From positions 69,190-133,189 of the forward strand of contig CAJUEZ010000001.1 in the NCBI GenBank assembly GCA_910585485.1: a stretch of DNA of 64,000 nt, written 5' to 3'. A program made the position numbers and the translations under genes. This stretch comes from an uncultured Clostridia bacterium (lineage in GTDB: Bacteria > Bacillota > Clostridia > UBA1381). The notes beneath the pieces were generated by a model that was not told the origin of the DNA, made no database searches, and worked only from the letters and a program-made list of their open reading frames with translations. Of the stretch, positions 51,776-60,894 are shown piece after piece; position 1 is the stretch's first letter, and every line of letters begins with the position of its first letter.

Positions 51776-54700
51776 ATGAAAAACAAATTCATATCATTAT
51801 TGATTTCTGCGATAATATCCATTTCAGCCATTTCAGCAATACCGATTGGCTCAACATCTTTTGCTGAAGACATTGATGTATTATCACCGCGCCAAATGGA
51901 GCGTCTGGACCGCGGTACGGTCGCGGTTAAAACGAGCGGCGGAGTGTATTTATCATGGCGTTTTTTGGGCACAGAAAATTTGACAAATCAGGCGTTTGAT
52001 ATTTACCGCGATGGAAAGAGAATACATACAACAGGCGCGCACGACGCAACCTGCTATACAGACGCTCAGGGAAACGACAGCAGTAAATATATTGTTGTGC
52101 CGTCGGGCAAAAGTATAGACGGCGAAAAAGCGGTTACACCGTGGACAACAAATGTTGAATATAAAAACGGAGGTTTTTCAAACTCCGTTGCATATAAGGA
52201 TATTTCATTTACCGCGCCGTCAGGAGGCACAACGCCTGACGGGGGCGAATATACATACTCGGCAAACGATATGAGTACAGGCGATTTGGACGGCGACGGC
52301 GAATACGAAATTATCGTAAAATGGGACCCGTCAAATTCACAGGACAACTCAAAAACAGGCTATACGGGCGAAGTATATATGGACGCATATAAGCTTGACG
52401 GAACACGTCTTTGGAGAATGGATTTGGGAAAGAATATCCGCGCCGGCGCGCATTATACTCAGTATCTTGTGTATGACTTTGACGGTGACGGAAAATCAGA
52501 AATAGTATTTAAAACCGCGCCCGGTTCAAAGGACGGAAAGGGCAATTTTGTATCACAGGCAGGTAAGCTTGACAATATAAAAAACGCCGACAACACAACA
52601 GATTACAGAAACGGCTCGGGTCTTGTTCTTGAAGGACCTGAATGGCTGACAATCTTTAACGGTGAAACAGGCGAAGCTATGGACACCGTAAACTATGACC
52701 CTCCCAGAAGTATTAACAATGACGATGAATGGGGCGATGGCTACGGCAACCGCTGTGAGCGTTATCTTGCAGGCGTTGCGTATCTTGACGGCGTTCACCC
52801 AAGCGCAATTATGACGCGCGGTTATTATACATATGCATACGCTGCGGCGTATTCATGGGACGGTACGAATTTAAAAGAACAATGGCTCAGCTCAAATACT
52901 CCTATAAACGGCAGCACAGGCGGCTGTACTGTAAAATATGCTGACGGCACAACAAAGCATCAGGCTGATAAAACGCTGTATGGTCAGGGCGCGCACAGCG
53001 TATCTGTTGCGGACGTTGACAATGACGGTTTTGACGAGTTGATATTCGGCTCGGCTGTGCTTGACAATGACGGTACAGTGCTTATATATGACGGACGAGG
53101 CCACGGTGACGCGGAGCATGTTTCCGACTTTGACAACGACGGACGTCAGGAAATCTTCTTTGTGCATGAGGCAGGAAAAGGAAGCGACGCAACTATTCCG
53201 TTTGCCGTTGATATAAAGAGAAATGACGGCGACGTTATGCTTCAGGCTGCCGTGGGTGATATTGGACGCGGAGCTATGGCGAATATTGATGACGAATATG
53301 CCGTATCAAGCGGAAACCTTTCGGCGTTCTGGTCTGTTGCATCCTCGTCACTATTTAATCAAAAAGGCGAGGCGATAGGAAATATCCCATACTCAAACAG
53401 TAATTATGAAAACTTTTTCATATATTGGGACGGTGATTTGGGACGCGAGCTTCTGGACGGTACCAAGCTCGCAAAGCATAGTATTTTAAATAACTCCACC
53501 ACAAGAATATATTATAATAATAAAAATTCAACATTCCCCAACGTTTCCGATAATAACGGTTCAAAGGCAAACCCGGGACTTGTCGCGGATATTCTGGGCG
53601 ACTGGCGCGAGGAAGTAATATATCCGCTGTGGGACGGAACAGGTATGAGAATTTACTTCTCAACAATTCCAACCGACTACCGCCTTACAACGCTTATGCA
53701 CGACAGCCAGTACCGCTGTGCTGTAGCATGGCAGAATGTAGGTTATAATCAGCCGCCGCACACAAGTTACTATATCGGCTCGGCGGCTCTTGCAAAGAGC
53801 GGAAGCAATAACCTCAATTATCTTGCTCCTGCGACTGCATTTGATGAGATAACATATCCGAATGAAACAGAAAAAACTCCGCCGCCTGTTGAGATACCTG
53901 ATTCTAAACCTAATATAAAAGAGGTTACACCTCAGGCAGATACATATATTGTAAATAATGATACAACAACGGCGCACGGCGCTGACTCAGAACTCAAGAT
54001 AAATCAGGCTACTGATATGTATGCAAACGCGACTCCGGGACTTAAAGAACCGAAGGGGCTGGGATTTATCCGTTTCGATTTGTCAGATTATGCCGATAAG
54101 GAAATACAGTCTGCTGAACTTAGACTTTTTACCAAATACACCAATAGTGATAATGTGACATCTTTGCTCTGCCTCGATTACTGCTCAAAGGATGATTGGG
54201 ATGAGGCGACGTTAACGGCGGATGGTATAACGGTAAGAGGTAAAGGAACACCTCTTTCGTCATTGGGACTTACGCAAACGCCTAAGTTTTCTAAAGAATA
54301 TGAAGAAGTAGTATTTGATGTAACAAACGCATTGAAGGCGGACAGTGATAATGTTCATACTTTTACGTTGTGGACTAAGACGGCTCGTGAACAGATTATA
54401 GCGTCTAAGGAATATATAGGCACTGACGCAAAAGCGCCAACGCTTGTGCTAACTCTTAAACCGTCTGAATTTACAGGTATTGAACTTACATTGCCGGAAA
54501 AAACGGAATACATTGAAGGCGAGGAACTTGATTTAACAGGTATGGTCGTAAAGGCTGTTTATGACGATGGTTCTACAATTGATATGTCAAGTGATTATGA
54601 AGTGACGGGCTATGATAAAACAAAGACAGGAAAACAGATAATAACAGTATCATATAAGGGAAAAACAGCAACCTTTGAGGTTACGGTTAAATCTAAAACA

Positions 54701-55204
54701 CCCGTCATAACCGCAACCGGTATTCAGATAACTCCTCCCGAAAAGACAGTATATAAAGAAGGCGAAGAACTGGACACAGCAGGTATGACAGTAATGGAAT
54801 TGTATAGTAACGGTACTTCTGAGTCTGTAAATTTAAGTGACTGTATTATAACAGGATATGACAAGACAAAAATAGGAACACAAACAGTGACAGTATCTTA
54901 CGGAGAATGGAAGGCTGAGTTTGAGGTAACTGTAGAGGCGCGCGCAATATATGACAATGTTGTATATGATAGCGATAATAATTTGGCTGTGATACAATTA
55001 ACTTCAGGAAGAAAGGCATGCGTAATTTTTGCCGCTTTTGATGAAGACGGAATTCTTACAAGTATCTCGGTAAAAGATAATCAGGAGTTGAGCGCAGGAA
55101 CTACAGAGATTGCTCCGCAGGAAACATTTAAGAAGACAGACAATGTTAAAATCTTTGTGTGGGATTCGCTGCGGTCAATGAATCCGATTTTAGCCTCGCA
55201 TTAA
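51776..55204 (+). CDS. Secreted PL11 rhamnogalacturonan lyase with DNRLRE and Big domains
   Basis: A 1142-residue secreted enzyme. A signal peptide (1-29, TSFAED) leads into a PL11 beta-propeller lyase (about 30-620): the start RQMERLDRGTVAV, repeated DxDGDG calcium loops (GDLDGDGEYEI, DFDGDGKSEIV, VDNDGFDELIFGS, FDNDGRQEIFF) and the NPGLVADILGDWREE end. It cleaves the rhamnogalacturonan I backbone of pectin by beta-elimination. Then follow a DNRLRE-type carbohydrate-binding domain (about 725-900), two Big_3-like Ig domains (about 905-1060), and a C-terminal module (about 1060-1142) common in gut Clostridia. ATG 51776 has AAGGAG upstream. Confidence 0.93.
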   Translation: MKNKFISLLISAIISISAISAIPIGSTSFAEDIDVLSPRQMERLDRGTVAVKTSGGVYLSWRFLGTENLTNQAFDIYRDGKRIHTTGAHDATCYTDAQGNDSSKYIVVPSGKSIDGEKAVTPWTTNVEYKNGGFSNSVAYKDISFTAPSGGTTPDGGEYTYSANDMSTGDLDGDGEYEIIVKWDPSNSQDNSKTGYTGEVYMDAYKLDGTRLWRMDLGKNIRAGAHYTQYLVYDFDGDGKSEIVFKTAPGSKDGKGNFVSQAGKLDNIKNADNTTDYRNGSGLVLEGPEWLTIFNGETGEAMDTVNYDPPRSINNDDEWGDGYGNRCERYLAGVAYLDGVHPSAIMTRGYYTYAYAAAYSWDGTNLKEQWLSSNTPINGSTGGCTVKYADGTTKHQADKTLYGQGAHSVSVADVDNDGFDELIFGSAVLDNDGTVLIYDGRGHGDAEHVSDFDNDGRQEIFFVHEAGKGSDATIPFAVDIKRNDGDVMLQAAVGDIGRGAMANIDDEYAVSSGNLSAFWSVASSSLFNQKGEAIGNIPYSNSNYENFFIYWDGDLGRELLDGTKLAKHSILNNSTTRIYYNNKNSTFPNVSDNNGSKANPGLVADILGDWREEVIYPLWDGTGMRIYFSTIPTDYRLTTLMHDSQYRCAVAWQNVGYNQPPHTSYYIGSAALAKSGSNNLNYLAPATAFDEITYPNETEKTPPPVEIPDSKPNIKEVTPQADTYIVNNDTTTAHGADSELKINQATDMYANATPGLKEPKGLGFIRFDLSDYADKEIQSAELRLFTKYTNSDNVTSLLCLDYCSKDDWDEATLTADGITVRGKGTPLSSLGLTQTPKFSKEYEEVVFDVTNALKADSDNVHTFTLWTKTAREQIIASKEYIGTDAKAPTLVLTLKPSEFTGIELTLPEKTEYIEGEELDLTGMVVKAVYDDGSTIDMSSDYEVTGYDKTKTGKQIITVSYKGKTATFEVTVKSKTPVITATGIQITPPEKTVYKEGEELDTAGMTVMELYSNGTSESVNLSDCIITGYDKTKIGTQTVTVSYGEWKAEFEVTVEARAIYDNVVYDSDNNLAVIQLTSGRKACVIFAAFDEDGILTSISVKDNQELSAGTTEIAPQETFKKTDNVKIFVWDSLRSMNPILASH

Positions 55205-55270
55205 TTTGATAGTCCTGTTTATAGGACAGGTAAAAGGGTATACTATAATCATGAAATAACATAGGAGGAC

Positions 55271-55360
55271 ATGATTATGGTAGTATTCGGTTCGATTTTG
55301 ATAAGCGCGGGCGCGGCGATATTGTTCGTTTTAAAAGTTTATTCCGCAAAGGATATGTAA
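55271..55360 (+). CDS. 29-residue small membrane protein
   Basis: A 29-codon frame with a good ribosome site (ATAGGAGG, 55261-55268) that encodes a single hydrophobic helix (VVFGSILISAGAAILFVLKVY) ending in a short charged tail, followed by a strong terminator. TATAAT at 55244 supports its own promoter. Too short for homology claims; it could be a membrane-complex regulator or a toxin-like peptide. An internal ATG at 55277 is also possible. Confidence 0.6.
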   Translation: MIMVVFGSILISAGAAILFVLKVYSAKDM

Positions 55361-55370
55361 ATAAGTTAAA

Positions 55371-55405
55371 AAACGCTTCATAATTAATTATGAAGCGTTT
55401 TTTTG
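55371..55405 (+). terminator. Terminator after the 29-residue gene
   Basis: AAACGCTTCATAA pairs with TTATGAAGCGTTT, followed by a T run. Confidence 0.9.
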
Positions 55406-55462
55406 CATTGATATGTTTTTTTGGCTTGAAGCGGAGCAAACTTTATTATAGGAGGATATGCG

Positions 55463-56221
55463 ATGGAAATAAGCGAGTTAATGTCTTTTGCGGCAGAGGT
55501 CGGTGAAGGTCTGCTTGAAAGCGGCGCGGAGACAAAAAGAGTTGAAGATACTTTAGACAGAATAATAAAACATTTTTATGAGGGATACAGTGAAACATTG
55601 GTGGTGTTAACAGGATTTTTTGTTAATATAGGCTCTTATACAAGAACTGTCCGCGTACAACACAGAAGTATAAATTTGGACAAGGTATCAAAAATTAATA
55701 TGTTATCGCGCGATATTGTAAGTGATAAAATAGATTTTGAAGGCGCGGTTATCCGCCTTAGGGAGATTATGGCTCAAAAGCCTTATCCGTTATGGCTCAA
55801 AACAATCTCCGCCGCAATGTGCTGCGGTTTCTTTACAATACTTTTCGGCGGGAAAGTATTTGATGCGCTTAATTCGGTTATAGTAGGCGCGATGCTTCAT
55901 ATGATTATCCGCACTTTAAGACTGCATAAAACGGCTGAGTTTATAGTCACGTTTACAGGCGGAGTTTTGTTGGCTGTCTTTACGGTTATATTGTATATCA
56001 TGGGATTGGGAAACAATATTAGCATCATGATAAACGGCGCGCTTATGCCGCTGCTGCCGGGACTTGCCATAACAAACGCGCTTCGGGATATTATAGAAGG
56101 AGATTATATTTCAGGAGGAGCAAGAATGTTTGACGCTGTAGTAGTGGCGATTGCTTTAGCTGCCGGAGCCGGCTCGGTCATGTATATGATGGGATATATG
56201 ACGGGAGGGGTTATTCAATGA
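55463..56221 (+). CDS. ThrE-type threonine/serine exporter, large subunit
   Basis: A 252-residue protein of the ThrE N-terminal family: a cytosolic start with EVGEGLLESGAETKRVEDTL (about 12-31), then five membrane segments (from about 115) including ALMPLLPGLAITNALRDI. In Actinobacteria ThrE is one fused protein of about ten TM segments; in Firmicutes it is split into two genes as here. The small partner begins inside the stop codon region (4-base overlap), so they form one exporter of threonine, serine or related amino acids. AGGAGG precedes the ATG. Confidence 0.9.
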   Translation: MEISELMSFAAEVGEGLLESGAETKRVEDTLDRIIKHFYEGYSETLVVLTGFFVNIGSYTRTVRVQHRSINLDKVSKINMLSRDIVSDKIDFEGAVIRLREIMAQKPYPLWLKTISAAMCCGFFTILFGGKVFDALNSVIVGAMLHMIIRTLRLHKTAEFIVTFTGGVLLAVFTVILYIMGLGNNISIMINGALMPLLPGLAITNALRDIIEGDYISGGARMFDAVVVAIALAAGAGSVMYMMGYMTGGVIQ

Positions 56222-56640
56222 TATTTGAAATGTTTGTCTCATTTGTAGCCGTTTTGGCATTTGCGGTGATTTTTGATGTGAGTAAAAGCGAACTGGTTTT
56301 TTGCGGTATATCGGGACTTGTTTCGGAGGGAATATATCTGATGATAATGCGTGTTAATAATGAAGAAGCCTTTGCGGTTCTCCTGGCGGCTTTAATAACA
56401 ACGTCGCTTGCAAGAATACTCGCAAATATACGAAAAGTACCCGTTACGGTTTATCTTATCTGCGCTATAATACCGCTTGTGCCGGGAGCGGGAATGTATA
56501 AAACAGTATATGGAATTATTGCTTCTGATTATCATAGGGCGGCTTTAGCAGGTATTGATACTATTAAAACCGCGACGGAAATTGCCGTAGGTATATTTTT
56601 GGTGTTTGCTTTGCCTAATAAGATTTTTTTGAAAAAATAG
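56218..56640 (+). CDS. ThrE-type threonine/serine exporter, small subunit
   Basis: A 140-residue protein with four to five membrane segments and the typical IPLVPGAGMYKTVYGI motif of the ThrE_2 family. It overlaps the large subunit gene by four bases and should assemble with it. No terminator is obvious in the 64 bases that separate it from the TPP aptamer. Confidence 0.9.
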   Translation: MIFEMFVSFVAVLAFAVIFDVSKSELVFCGISGLVSEGIYLMIMRVNNEEAFAVLLAALITTSLARILANIRKVPVTVYLICAIIPLVPGAGMYKTVYGIIASDYHRAALAGIDTIKTATEIAVGIFLVFALPNKIFLKK

Positions 56641-56704
56641 ACAGGTCATTAAAATCATATCTGATTTGCCTTGACAGAAGAATGTGTTTATTATATAATA
56701 GTTG

Positions 56705-56785
56705 CAAAAGGGGAGCTTATTGCTGAGAGGAAGTTTTGACTTCGACCCATTGACTGCATACGGGTAATGCCGCAGCGGAAAATGC
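56705..56785 (+). ncRNA. TPP riboswitch (thi box)
   Basis: The leader of thiC carries the conserved aptamer elements: GGGGAGC and CTGAGAGG on the 5' side, GACCC, and ATACGGGTAATGCCGCAGCGGAAAATGC on the 3' side in part. These match the TPP-binding thi box. A terminator hairpin follows before the start codon, so TPP binding is expected to stop transcription. Confidence 0.9.
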
Positions 56786-56795
56786 ACAGAATTTT

Positions 56796-56826
56796 AATGC
56801 TCTCTTTTTGGGAGCGTTATTTTTTT
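56796..56826 (+). terminator. Riboswitch-controlled terminator
   Basis: AATGCTCTC pairs with GGGAGCGTT (with G-T pairs), followed by a run of seven T, between the aptamer and thiC. Confidence 0.8.
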
Positions 56827-56843
56827 GGAAAGGAAGATATATA

Positions 56844-58148
56844 ATGAACTATACAACACAAATGGACGCGGCAAAAAAGGGTATAATTACATCGGAAATG
56901 GAGATTGTCGCTGAAAAGGAGAAATGTGATATTGAAACGCTTCGCGAGCGTATCGCAAACGGAAGCGTTGCAATACCTGCAAATAAAAATCATACAGCGT
57001 TAAGTCCTGAGGCTGTTGGAGAGGGTATGAAAACAAAAATCAACGTAAATCTCGGAATTTCAAAGGACTGCACTGATTACAGCGTCGAATGGGACAAGGT
57101 GAGAATGGCAGTTGATATGAAGGCGGAGGCTATTATGGATCTCAGCTGTTACGGAAAGACGCATGAATTTCGCCAAAAACTCATTGATGAATGTCCTGCA
57201 ATGATTGGAACAGTGCCGATGTATGACGCGGTGGGTTATCTTGATAAGGAACTTGCCGATATTACCGCCGGGGAGTTTTTGGAGGTTATTGAGGCGCACG
57301 CGAAAGAAGGCGTGGACTTCATGACAATTCACGCGGGTATAAACCGCAGAACTGCTGAAATTTTTAAGGCATCCGGCGGACGTCTCACAAATATAGTGTC
57401 AAGAGGCGGTTCACTGATTTATGCGTGGATGGAAATGACAGGTAATGAAAATCCATTTTATGAGTATTATGATAAAGTGTTGGATATACTGGCGAAGTAT
57501 GACGTTACGATAAGTCTTGGCGATGCGTGCCGTCCGGGTTCTACGCACGATTCAACAGACGCTTCGCAAATTACTGAATTGATTGAACTTGGAATACTTA
57601 CAAAGCGCGCTTGGGAAAAGAATGTTCAGGTCATGATTGAAGGACCGGGACATATGTCTATTGATGAAATTGCGGCAAATATGAAATTGGAAAAGCGTCT
57701 TTGCCATAATGCGCCGTTTTATGTGCTTGGACCTCTTGTGACTGATATTGCTCCGGGTTATGACCATATAACATCAGCTATCGGAGGAGCTGTCGCGGCG
57801 GCAAACGGCGCTGATTTTCTGTGCTACGTCACTCCCGCCGAGCATCTTAGACTTCCTAATGCGGACGATGTTAAGGAAGGTATTGTAGCGGCAAAAATCG
57901 CGGCGCATGCCGGCGATATGGCTAAAGGAATTAAAGGCGCGCGCGATATAGATAATAAGATGAGTGACGCGAGACGCAGAGTTTGCTGGGATGAAATGTT
58001 TCAGTATGCAATAGAGCCTGAAAAGCCGCAGAGATATTATAACGAGTTGCCGCCTGAGGAAAAACATACATGTTCCATGTGCGGAAAAATGTGCGCGGCA
58101 AGAACCATGAATAAAATTCTTGCCGGTGAAAAGGTTGACGTTAAATAG
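56844..58148 (+). CDS. thiC: Phosphomethylpyrimidine synthase
   Basis: A 434-residue radical SAM enzyme that converts aminoimidazole ribotide to HMP phosphate in thiamine synthesis. Recognisable parts are the N-terminal ANKNHT region, GTVPMYDA, DFMTIHAG, SRGGSL, GDACRPGST, MIEGPGHM, and the C-terminal cluster motif CSMCGKMCA (CX2CX4C) which binds the 4Fe-4S cluster. The start ATG follows GGAAAGGAAG, after the TPP riboswitch, so its expression falls when TPP is abundant. No other thi gene is adjacent. It is convergent with citrate synthase. Confidence 0.97.
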   Translation: MNYTTQMDAAKKGIITSEMEIVAEKEKCDIETLRERIANGSVAIPANKNHTALSPEAVGEGMKTKINVNLGISKDCTDYSVEWDKVRMAVDMKAEAIMDLSCYGKTHEFRQKLIDECPAMIGTVPMYDAVGYLDKELADITAGEFLEVIEAHAKEGVDFMTIHAGINRRTAEIFKASGGRLTNIVSRGGSLIYAWMEMTGNENPFYEYYDKVLDILAKYDVTISLGDACRPGSTHDSTDASQITELIELGILTKRAWEKNVQVMIEGPGHMSIDEIAANMKLEKRLCHNAPFYVLGPLVTDIAPGYDHITSAIGGAVAAANGADFLCYVTPAEHLRLPNADDVKEGIVAAKIAAHAGDMAKGIKGARDIDNKMSDARRRVCWDEMFQYAIEPEKPQRYYNELPPEEKHTCSMCGKMCAARTMNKILAGEKVDVK

Positions 58149-58186
58149 TATCGCGGGCTGTCAGGCAAGGTGTCTGATGTCCCGAT

Positions 58187-58222
58187 AAGAGAAAGAAGCC
58201 GCGTTTGCGGCTTCTTTCTCTT
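58187..58222. terminator. Bidirectional terminator between thiC and citrate synthase
   Basis: A 16-bp perfect stem AAGAGAAAGAAGCCGC/GCGGCTTCTTTCTCTT with a GTTT loop. It ends next to the stop codon of the convergent gene. Confidence 0.95.
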
Positions 58223-58223
58223 A

Positions 58224-59597
58224 CTATTTTCTTTCAGACAGTGGCACATATTCTTTATGCTCAGCCACGCTTTTATAGGCGGGACGTATGATTTTGCCTG
58301 GATTGACAAGTTCCTCGATTCTGTGAGCCGACCAGCCTGATATTCTTGCTATAGCGAACATCGGCGTATATAATTCCATTGGCAAATCAAGCATACTGTA
58401 AACAAAGCCTGAATAAAAATCAACATTTGCGCTTACGCCCTTATACATTTTACGTTCCTTCGCGATAACGCTCGGCGCAAGTTTTTCAACCTTTGAGTAA
58501 AGATGAAACTCATCTTCTCTGCCCTTTTCCTTGGACAGACTTTCAACGAAAGCCTTAAATACATTTGCTCTCGGGTCTGAAAGTGAATAAACGGCATGCC
58601 CCATGCCATAGATAAGACCGGATTTATCAAATGCTTTTTTATTAAGCAAGTCTGATAGGTATTGTTTAATTTCTTTATCATCATTCCAGTTTTTGATGTT
58701 TTTCTTCATATCCTCAAACATCTGAGTGACTTTAATATTTGCTCCGCCGTGCTTTGGACCTTTAAGCGCGCCCAACGACGCCGCGACGGTTGAATATGTA
58801 TCGGTTCCCGATGAGGTAACAACATGGGTTGTAAATGTTGAATTGTTACCGCCGCCGTGCTCCGCGTGGAGGATAAGAGCAAGGTCAAGAATCTTTGCCT
58901 CAAGCGGAGTATACTTACTGTCACTGCGAAGCATGTGAAGTATATTTTCAGCTGTTGACAGTTCCGGTTTTGGAGCATGAACAATAAAACTGGCATTTTC
59001 GTGATAATACTTGAATGCTTGATAGCCGTATACGGCAAGCAGCGGAAACTGAGCTATAAGCTGAAGACACTGCCTGAGCACATTGGGCAGAGAAATATCG
59101 TCCGCTTTATCGTCGTAGGCATACAGTGTAAGCACACTGCGTGAAAGAGCATTCATCATATCCTTGCTTGGAGCCTGCATAATTATATCTCGGACAAATG
59201 ACGGTGGAATGGTTCTAAGTTTGGCAAGAGTAGTTGTGAAAATATCGAGTTGTTTTTTGTTAGGAAGCTCGCCGAACATAAGAAGATAAGTGACCTCCTC
59301 AAAACCAAAACGCTTATCTTTAATAAAACCGGCAATAAGATCCTCAACGTTATAGCCGTGATAAAACAGCTTACCGTCGCAAGGCTCAGAGGTTCCGTCA
59401 GGGAGTGTATTGTAGGCATGAATTTCGCCTATTTCTGTCAGTCCTGCAAGAACACCCTTGCCGTTAATATCTCTCAACCCCCTTTTCACATCATATTTTT
59501 TATATAATTCGGGATCAATTTGCTTGTTTCTTTTGCATATTTCCAGCATATTAAACATTTCGGGTGTGACTTCTACCGGTACGATTTTCTCTCGCAT
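58224..59597 (-). CDS. gltA: Citrate synthase
   Basis: A 457-residue citrate synthase that condenses acetyl-CoA and oxaloacetate. Motifs are LILHAEHGGGNNSTFT (catalytic histidine of the acetyl-CoA site), LGALKGPKHGGAN, YGMGHAVY, and the later DFYSGFVY with catalytic aspartate. The N-terminal extension (about 1-75) and overall length are as in Clostridial and Bacteroidetes-type enzymes of about 450 residues. AGGAG lies in the minus-strand leader before the ATG. No other TCA gene is adjacent. Probably feeds glutamate synthesis. Confidence 0.96.
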   Translation of the reverse strand: MREKIVPVEVTPEMFNMLEICKRNKQIDPELYKKYDVKRGLRDINGKGVLAGLTEIGEIHAYNTLPDGTSEPCDGKLFYHGYNVEDLIAGFIKDKRFGFEEVTYLLMFGELPNKKQLDIFTTTLAKLRTIPPSFVRDIIMQAPSKDMMNALSRSVLTLYAYDDKADDISLPNVLRQCLQLIAQFPLLAVYGYQAFKYYHENASFIVHAPKPELSTAENILHMLRSDSKYTPLEAKILDLALILHAEHGGGNNSTFTTHVVTSSGTDTYSTVAASLGALKGPKHGGANIKVTQMFEDMKKNIKNWNDDKEIKQYLSDLLNKKAFDKSGLIYGMGHAVYSLSDPRANVFKAFVESLSKEKGREDEFHLYSKVEKLAPSVIAKERKMYKGVSANVDFYSGFVYSMLDLPMELYTPMFAIARISGWSAHRIEELVNPGKIIRPAYKSVAEHKEYVPLSERK

Positions 59598-59741
59598 ATG
59601 TATATCCTCCGTTTCCGTATATTATTTATATATATGTTAAAAATTTTATTCTTATTACCTGCCGATTCTATAACGCGGGAATATTATGAAAGTATTATAT
59701 CAAATACCTTTTAAAAATACAATTAAAATTATGTTAACTTA

Positions 59742-59770
59742 TTGTGAATTATTAGAATGTGTGGTACAAT
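59742..59770 (+). promoter_or_regulatory. Promoter for the DJ-1/FTHF cyclo-ligase/TatD operon
   Basis: TTGTGA and TACAAT with a 17-base spacer, 31 bases before the DJ-1 start codon. Confidence 0.6.
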
Positions 59771-59801
59771 ATTGTTATTAATATGAAAGGAATAACTTAA
59801 A

Positions 59802-60335
59802 ATGGTATATGTAATGCTTGCTGACGGCTTTGAAGAGGTTGAGGCGATTGAACCTATAGACATTTTAAAACGAGGAAATGTCCCCGTTAAGACTGTCGGA
59901 GTAAAAAATAAGGTTGTGACAGGCGCTCATGGAATAACTGTAACAGCCGACATAGGAATAGACGATGTAAATACCGATGATATGGAACTTTTGATGCTTC
60001 CGGGCGGAGCGGGACATGAGATATTAGACGCGTCGAAAGAGGTGCATAATCTTATAGATTACGCGCTCGCGCACAGCTTATATATTTCAGCTATATGCGC
60101 CGCGCCGTCTATCCTCGGCAAAAAGATGATACTGGAGGGTAAAAAAGCCACGTGTTTCCCCGGTTATGAGAAATACCTTTACGGCGCGGACATCACGGGT
60201 GAAAAGGCTGTTGTTGACGGAAAGATTATTACGGGCAAAGGCGCGGGCGCGGCGGCGGATTTTGGTTTTGCCATGCTTAAGATTTTAAAGGGAAAAGAAA
60301 CGGCGGATAAAATAAAGGAGATAATGCAGTATTGA
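59802..60335 (+). CDS. DJ-1/PfpI family protein
   Basis: A 177-residue DJ-1-type protein: the start YVMLADGFEEVEAIEPIDIL is typical, the oxidation-sensitive cysteine is in ISAICAAPSIL (about residue 100), and CFPGYEKYL and GPGA-like GKGAGAAADFG elements follow. Members are protein or nucleotide deglycases or chaperones for oxidised proteins. It overlaps the FTHF cyclo-ligase gene by four bases (TTGA), so it is the first of a three-gene operon. AAAGGAA precedes the ATG. Confidence 0.93.
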   Translation: MVYVMLADGFEEVEAIEPIDILKRGNVPVKTVGVKNKVVTGAHGITVTADIGIDDVNTDDMELLMLPGGAGHEILDASKEVHNLIDYALAHSLYISAICAAPSILGKKMILEGKKATCFPGYEKYLYGADITGEKAVVDGKIITGKGAGAAADFGFAMLKILKGKETADKIKEIMQY

Positions 60336-60889
60336 TTAAAGAAGAACTGCGTATGAAAATGCGCGAAAAAAGACGCGCTCTCACAGCGTATACGGTTAAG
60401 GAACTAAGCGGAAAAATAGAAGAAAATCTGCTTTCGCTTGAGTGTGTTAAAAATGCTGAGACTGTCTGCGTTTTCCTTTCCGCCTTTAAAGAGCCCGATA
60501 CATCTGTTATAATAGAAAAGTTTCAAGAAGCGGGTAAGAAGATTGCTGTTCCGGTGACTGACACGGAACATATCTCGCTTTCTCTATCATATATTGACGG
60601 TAAAAATGATTTAAAAAAAGGCGCTTATGGAATAAACGAGCCGTCGGTAATAAAGCCGGTAAAAACGAAAGATATAGATGTTATGTTTGTTCCCGGACTT
60701 GCTTTTGATCGCCGCGGCGGACGAATGGGCTTTGGGAAGGGTTATTATGATAGATTGCTTGAAGACGCTGACTGCGTTAAAATAGGTCTTTGCTATGATT
60801 TTCAGCTTTATGACCGTATTCCTATACAGAGCCATGATGTGATGATGGATTTTGTTGTGACAGATAAAGAAATTGTAGAAATAAGGTGA
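60332..60889 (+). CDS. 5-formyltetrahydrofolate cyclo-ligase
   Basis: A 185-residue enzyme that converts 5-formyl-THF with ATP to 5,10-methenyl-THF. Family motifs: the N-terminal KEELRMKMREKRRAL, the ATP-binding PGLAFDRRGGRMGFGKGYYDRLL (in part) near residue 125-148, and the C-terminal PIQSHDVMMDFVVTD. The start is TTG overlapping the DJ-1 stop, with AAGGAG eleven bases upstream; the next ATG is inside the conserved start helix. Middle gene of the operon. Confidence 0.95.
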   Translation: MIKEELRMKMREKRRALTAYTVKELSGKIEENLLSLECVKNAETVCVFLSAFKEPDTSVIIEKFQEAGKKIAVPVTDTEHISLSLSYIDGKNDLKKGAYGINEPSVIKPVKTKDIDVMFVPGLAFDRRGGRMGFGKGYYDRLLEDADCVKIGLCYDFQLYDRIPIQSHDVMMDFVVTDKEIVEIR

Positions 60890-60894
60890 AAAAT

